A stretch of 64,000 nucleotides of DNA, from contig CM072342.1 in assembly GCA_036874045.1 (NCBI GenBank), positions 6,098,501-6,162,500 on the forward strand, read 5' to 3'. Origin of the DNA: Cymodocea nodosa. Its lineage: Eukaryota; Streptophyta; Magnoliopsida; Alismatales; Cymodoceaceae. The position numbers and the translations under genes were made by a program. Numbering within the stretch: position 1 is the first letter of the stretch; each line of letters opens with the position of its first letter. Positions 62,429 to 64,000 of the stretch are shown here, piece after piece. A model generated the notes under the pieces. It searched no databases. It was not told the DNA's origin and worked only from the letters and a program-made list of their open reading frames with translations.

Positions 62429-64000
62429 GTAAGCATTTCATACTTCAATGTTTGAATGTCTTCATTGCTGTGGGTATGTTGCTTCTGCATGACTATATGG
62501 ATGCTTATACTTGAATCTATAGTGCAGTGGCTAAAAATCTTGGTTCAATATATGAGTCAGTTTATATCATTAACTTATGACTAAGCATCTTCAGATTGCC
62601 AACTCCATTCCCATAATCATGGAAGGTGGATAGCAAGGAGAGAGAGGAAGTGGAAAAGGAGAAGTGAGGCATGATAAGGGGAGTGGGAGGATGCAGACTC
62701 AAAAATGGTGAGGTAATAACCAACATCTGAGGTGCTCTTTGGGGCACATGGTGGTCGTGTGTAGAGATATTGTGATATGCAGAATATGCAAGGGTGAGTG
62801 GCATAGAGGTTGAACAAACTCATAGAGAAGGAATGTTGGGAGATTGCAGGGAAGGATATCCTCAATGGGGTACTTGCATAATGATGAGAGATCATGGAGC
62901 CTTGGAGATTACCAAGGAGAGATGAATATTTCACTGGTGGAGATTGGTTGGTTCCTTAAATATCATCAAAACTATGGGTAGGACAATCTTTAGTTCATAG
63001 CACTGCAGATTTCTTGATTGCTTCAATTAGGAGTTGTTTGAATCATGGGTGGAATGTAAGGATTGTTTTGTAGATTAGGTCTGATGAGGGAGATTTGTTT
63101 TTCAAATTTCCTAATGTCTTATGAAGGGATATTCAAAGGGAGGGTTCTAGTTGGCATAGAAGGCAAGGAAGTGGAATTGAGAGTGGTATGAGAAGACAAC
63201 AACATGGTCGTCTACAGAAGGGATTGAGGTTCGGTGCAATTGATGGTTGTCCTAATAGATTTATATGGGACGATCACATTTCAATCTATCAACTCTTTCA
63301 GTAGATTAACCTAGTTGACTGAAATATGGAGTTCTTTTTTTACTGTCTCAAATAGAATCTATGCATGGCATGATGGCCTTGTAGGTTGGCATTCATTAAT
63401 TACAAAGGAATACAAAGGATCTCCAAAGATGGAGATGGTCTAATAAAATAGATTCTTGGATGGTTGCTAGCAAGGAGTTCAACTTTGATTTGAATTTTTT
63501 GGGGGTGTTTGTACACTTGGAAAATGATGGAAAGGAAAATGAGTGAAAATGATGGAAATGGAAAAGAGTAATTTTAATTTTGACATTTTTCTAACATTTA
63601 TGCAAGTTGTGGAAAATGATGAAATTTAGATGCTTGTGTACATAACAAAAAATGATAGAATTTGAATATGTGTTATACATTTTATCAGCAATTTCCTTTT
63701 ATTCTTAACTTTGTCCTACAATAGAGTTGAATACTCTCTTTACCAACAACGTTTAATGATCATTTCATTTTGAATTATAACATTTTTAAATGTTTTTTTT
63801 GAAAAAGATTTTTAAAACTTGATTCATATAGAAAACGCAAATAGTAGAATTTATAATAAAATCTATAGTTATTATTTTATAAGATAAAATTTGATAAAAA
63901 CTGAAAAAAGGGTGAACTCAGGGAAGGTTGGAAGCACACATTTCTTCTTGCTTAAGCATGACTAGAGTGGCTACTCCAACCCCTTGAAGTCTAGAAATTT
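62429..64000. other. Start of OSCP intron 3 (to window edge)
   Basis: No further OSCP exon (the expected LAENGRL-like block) was found on the plus strand up to 64000, so the intron is at least 1.5 kb. Around 63500-63670 the motif tgtttgtacacttggaaaat and repeated aaaatgatgg blocks resemble the sequence near 36700-36890 read on the opposite strand, and may be part of a small nonautonomous DNA transposon. Confidence 0.55.

Noticed and set aside
62562-62934. Minus-strand frames of 80 and 105 codons
   Set aside because: They lie in the start of OSCP intron 3 on the opposite strand, with Ser/His/Pro-rich low-complexity composition.
1-64000. A bacterial-type operon, phage or defence system
   Set aside because: Introns, plant retrotransposons, plant gene families and the AT-rich noncoding background show a plant nuclear origin.

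Overview
This window looks like nuclear DNA of a flowering plant: AT-rich, full of Ty1-copia, Ty3-gypsy and PIF/Harbinger elements, with a few genes carrying plant introns. The GC-rich, nearly intronless DUF247 gene set in AT-rich surroundings suggests a monocot, but that is an inference.

Layout. Positions 1-12765 are a nest of repeats. A structurally complete SIRE-like Ty1-copia element with a GTAAA target duplication (25-9475, minus; element E1) sits inside a repeat called X here (1-24 plus 9476-10575). X in turn sits inside the LTR of an older relative of E1 (10576-12765). Positions 14153-15063 hold an F-box gene with one frameshift, followed by a Ty3-gypsy gag remnant (15280-15670) and an 18-19 bp minisatellite (15886-16375). 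From 17173 to about 20100 there is a PIF/Harbinger DNA transposon with a Myb/SANT-like gene and a DDE transposase, both broken. After pyrimidine-rich repeats comes a second, opposite-strand Harbinger relative (21740-23245). Its Myb/SANT-like gene is intact but its transposase is reduced to the first 50 or so codons.

Positions 25155-27332 hold a clear host gene, a two-exon DUF247 protein of 573 aa on the minus strand. Upstream is a Ty1-copia element with 192 bp LTRs (27905-33368, plus; E3), whose leader carries an unusual GC-rich tandem array. Positions 33369-40689 are mostly AT-rich noncoding DNA with two copia fossils on the minus strand (36895-38401) and an unrecognised reading frame (40125-40466).

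Positions 40690-51546 are an old SIRE-like Ty1-copia element (E2, plus), split by two more copies of repeat X. A decayed Harbinger transposase (minus) lies at 54560-55330. From 57168 to the right edge is the 5' part of a nuclear gene for the mitochondrial ATP synthase OSCP subunit. Three exons are in the window; the second intron is 4.6 kb and holds a short TRIM-like copia derivative. The rest of the gene lies beyond the edge.

Only the DUF247 and OSCP genes look like ordinary working host genes. The intact Myb/SANT-like gene is a candidate for a still-active or adopted transposon gene. The most unusual arrangement is the co-oriented series gypsy gag, intronless F-box gene, retroelement accessory domain, polypurine tract and LTR at 10576-15670, which could be a captured host gene. 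All coordinates and comparisons were made by eye.
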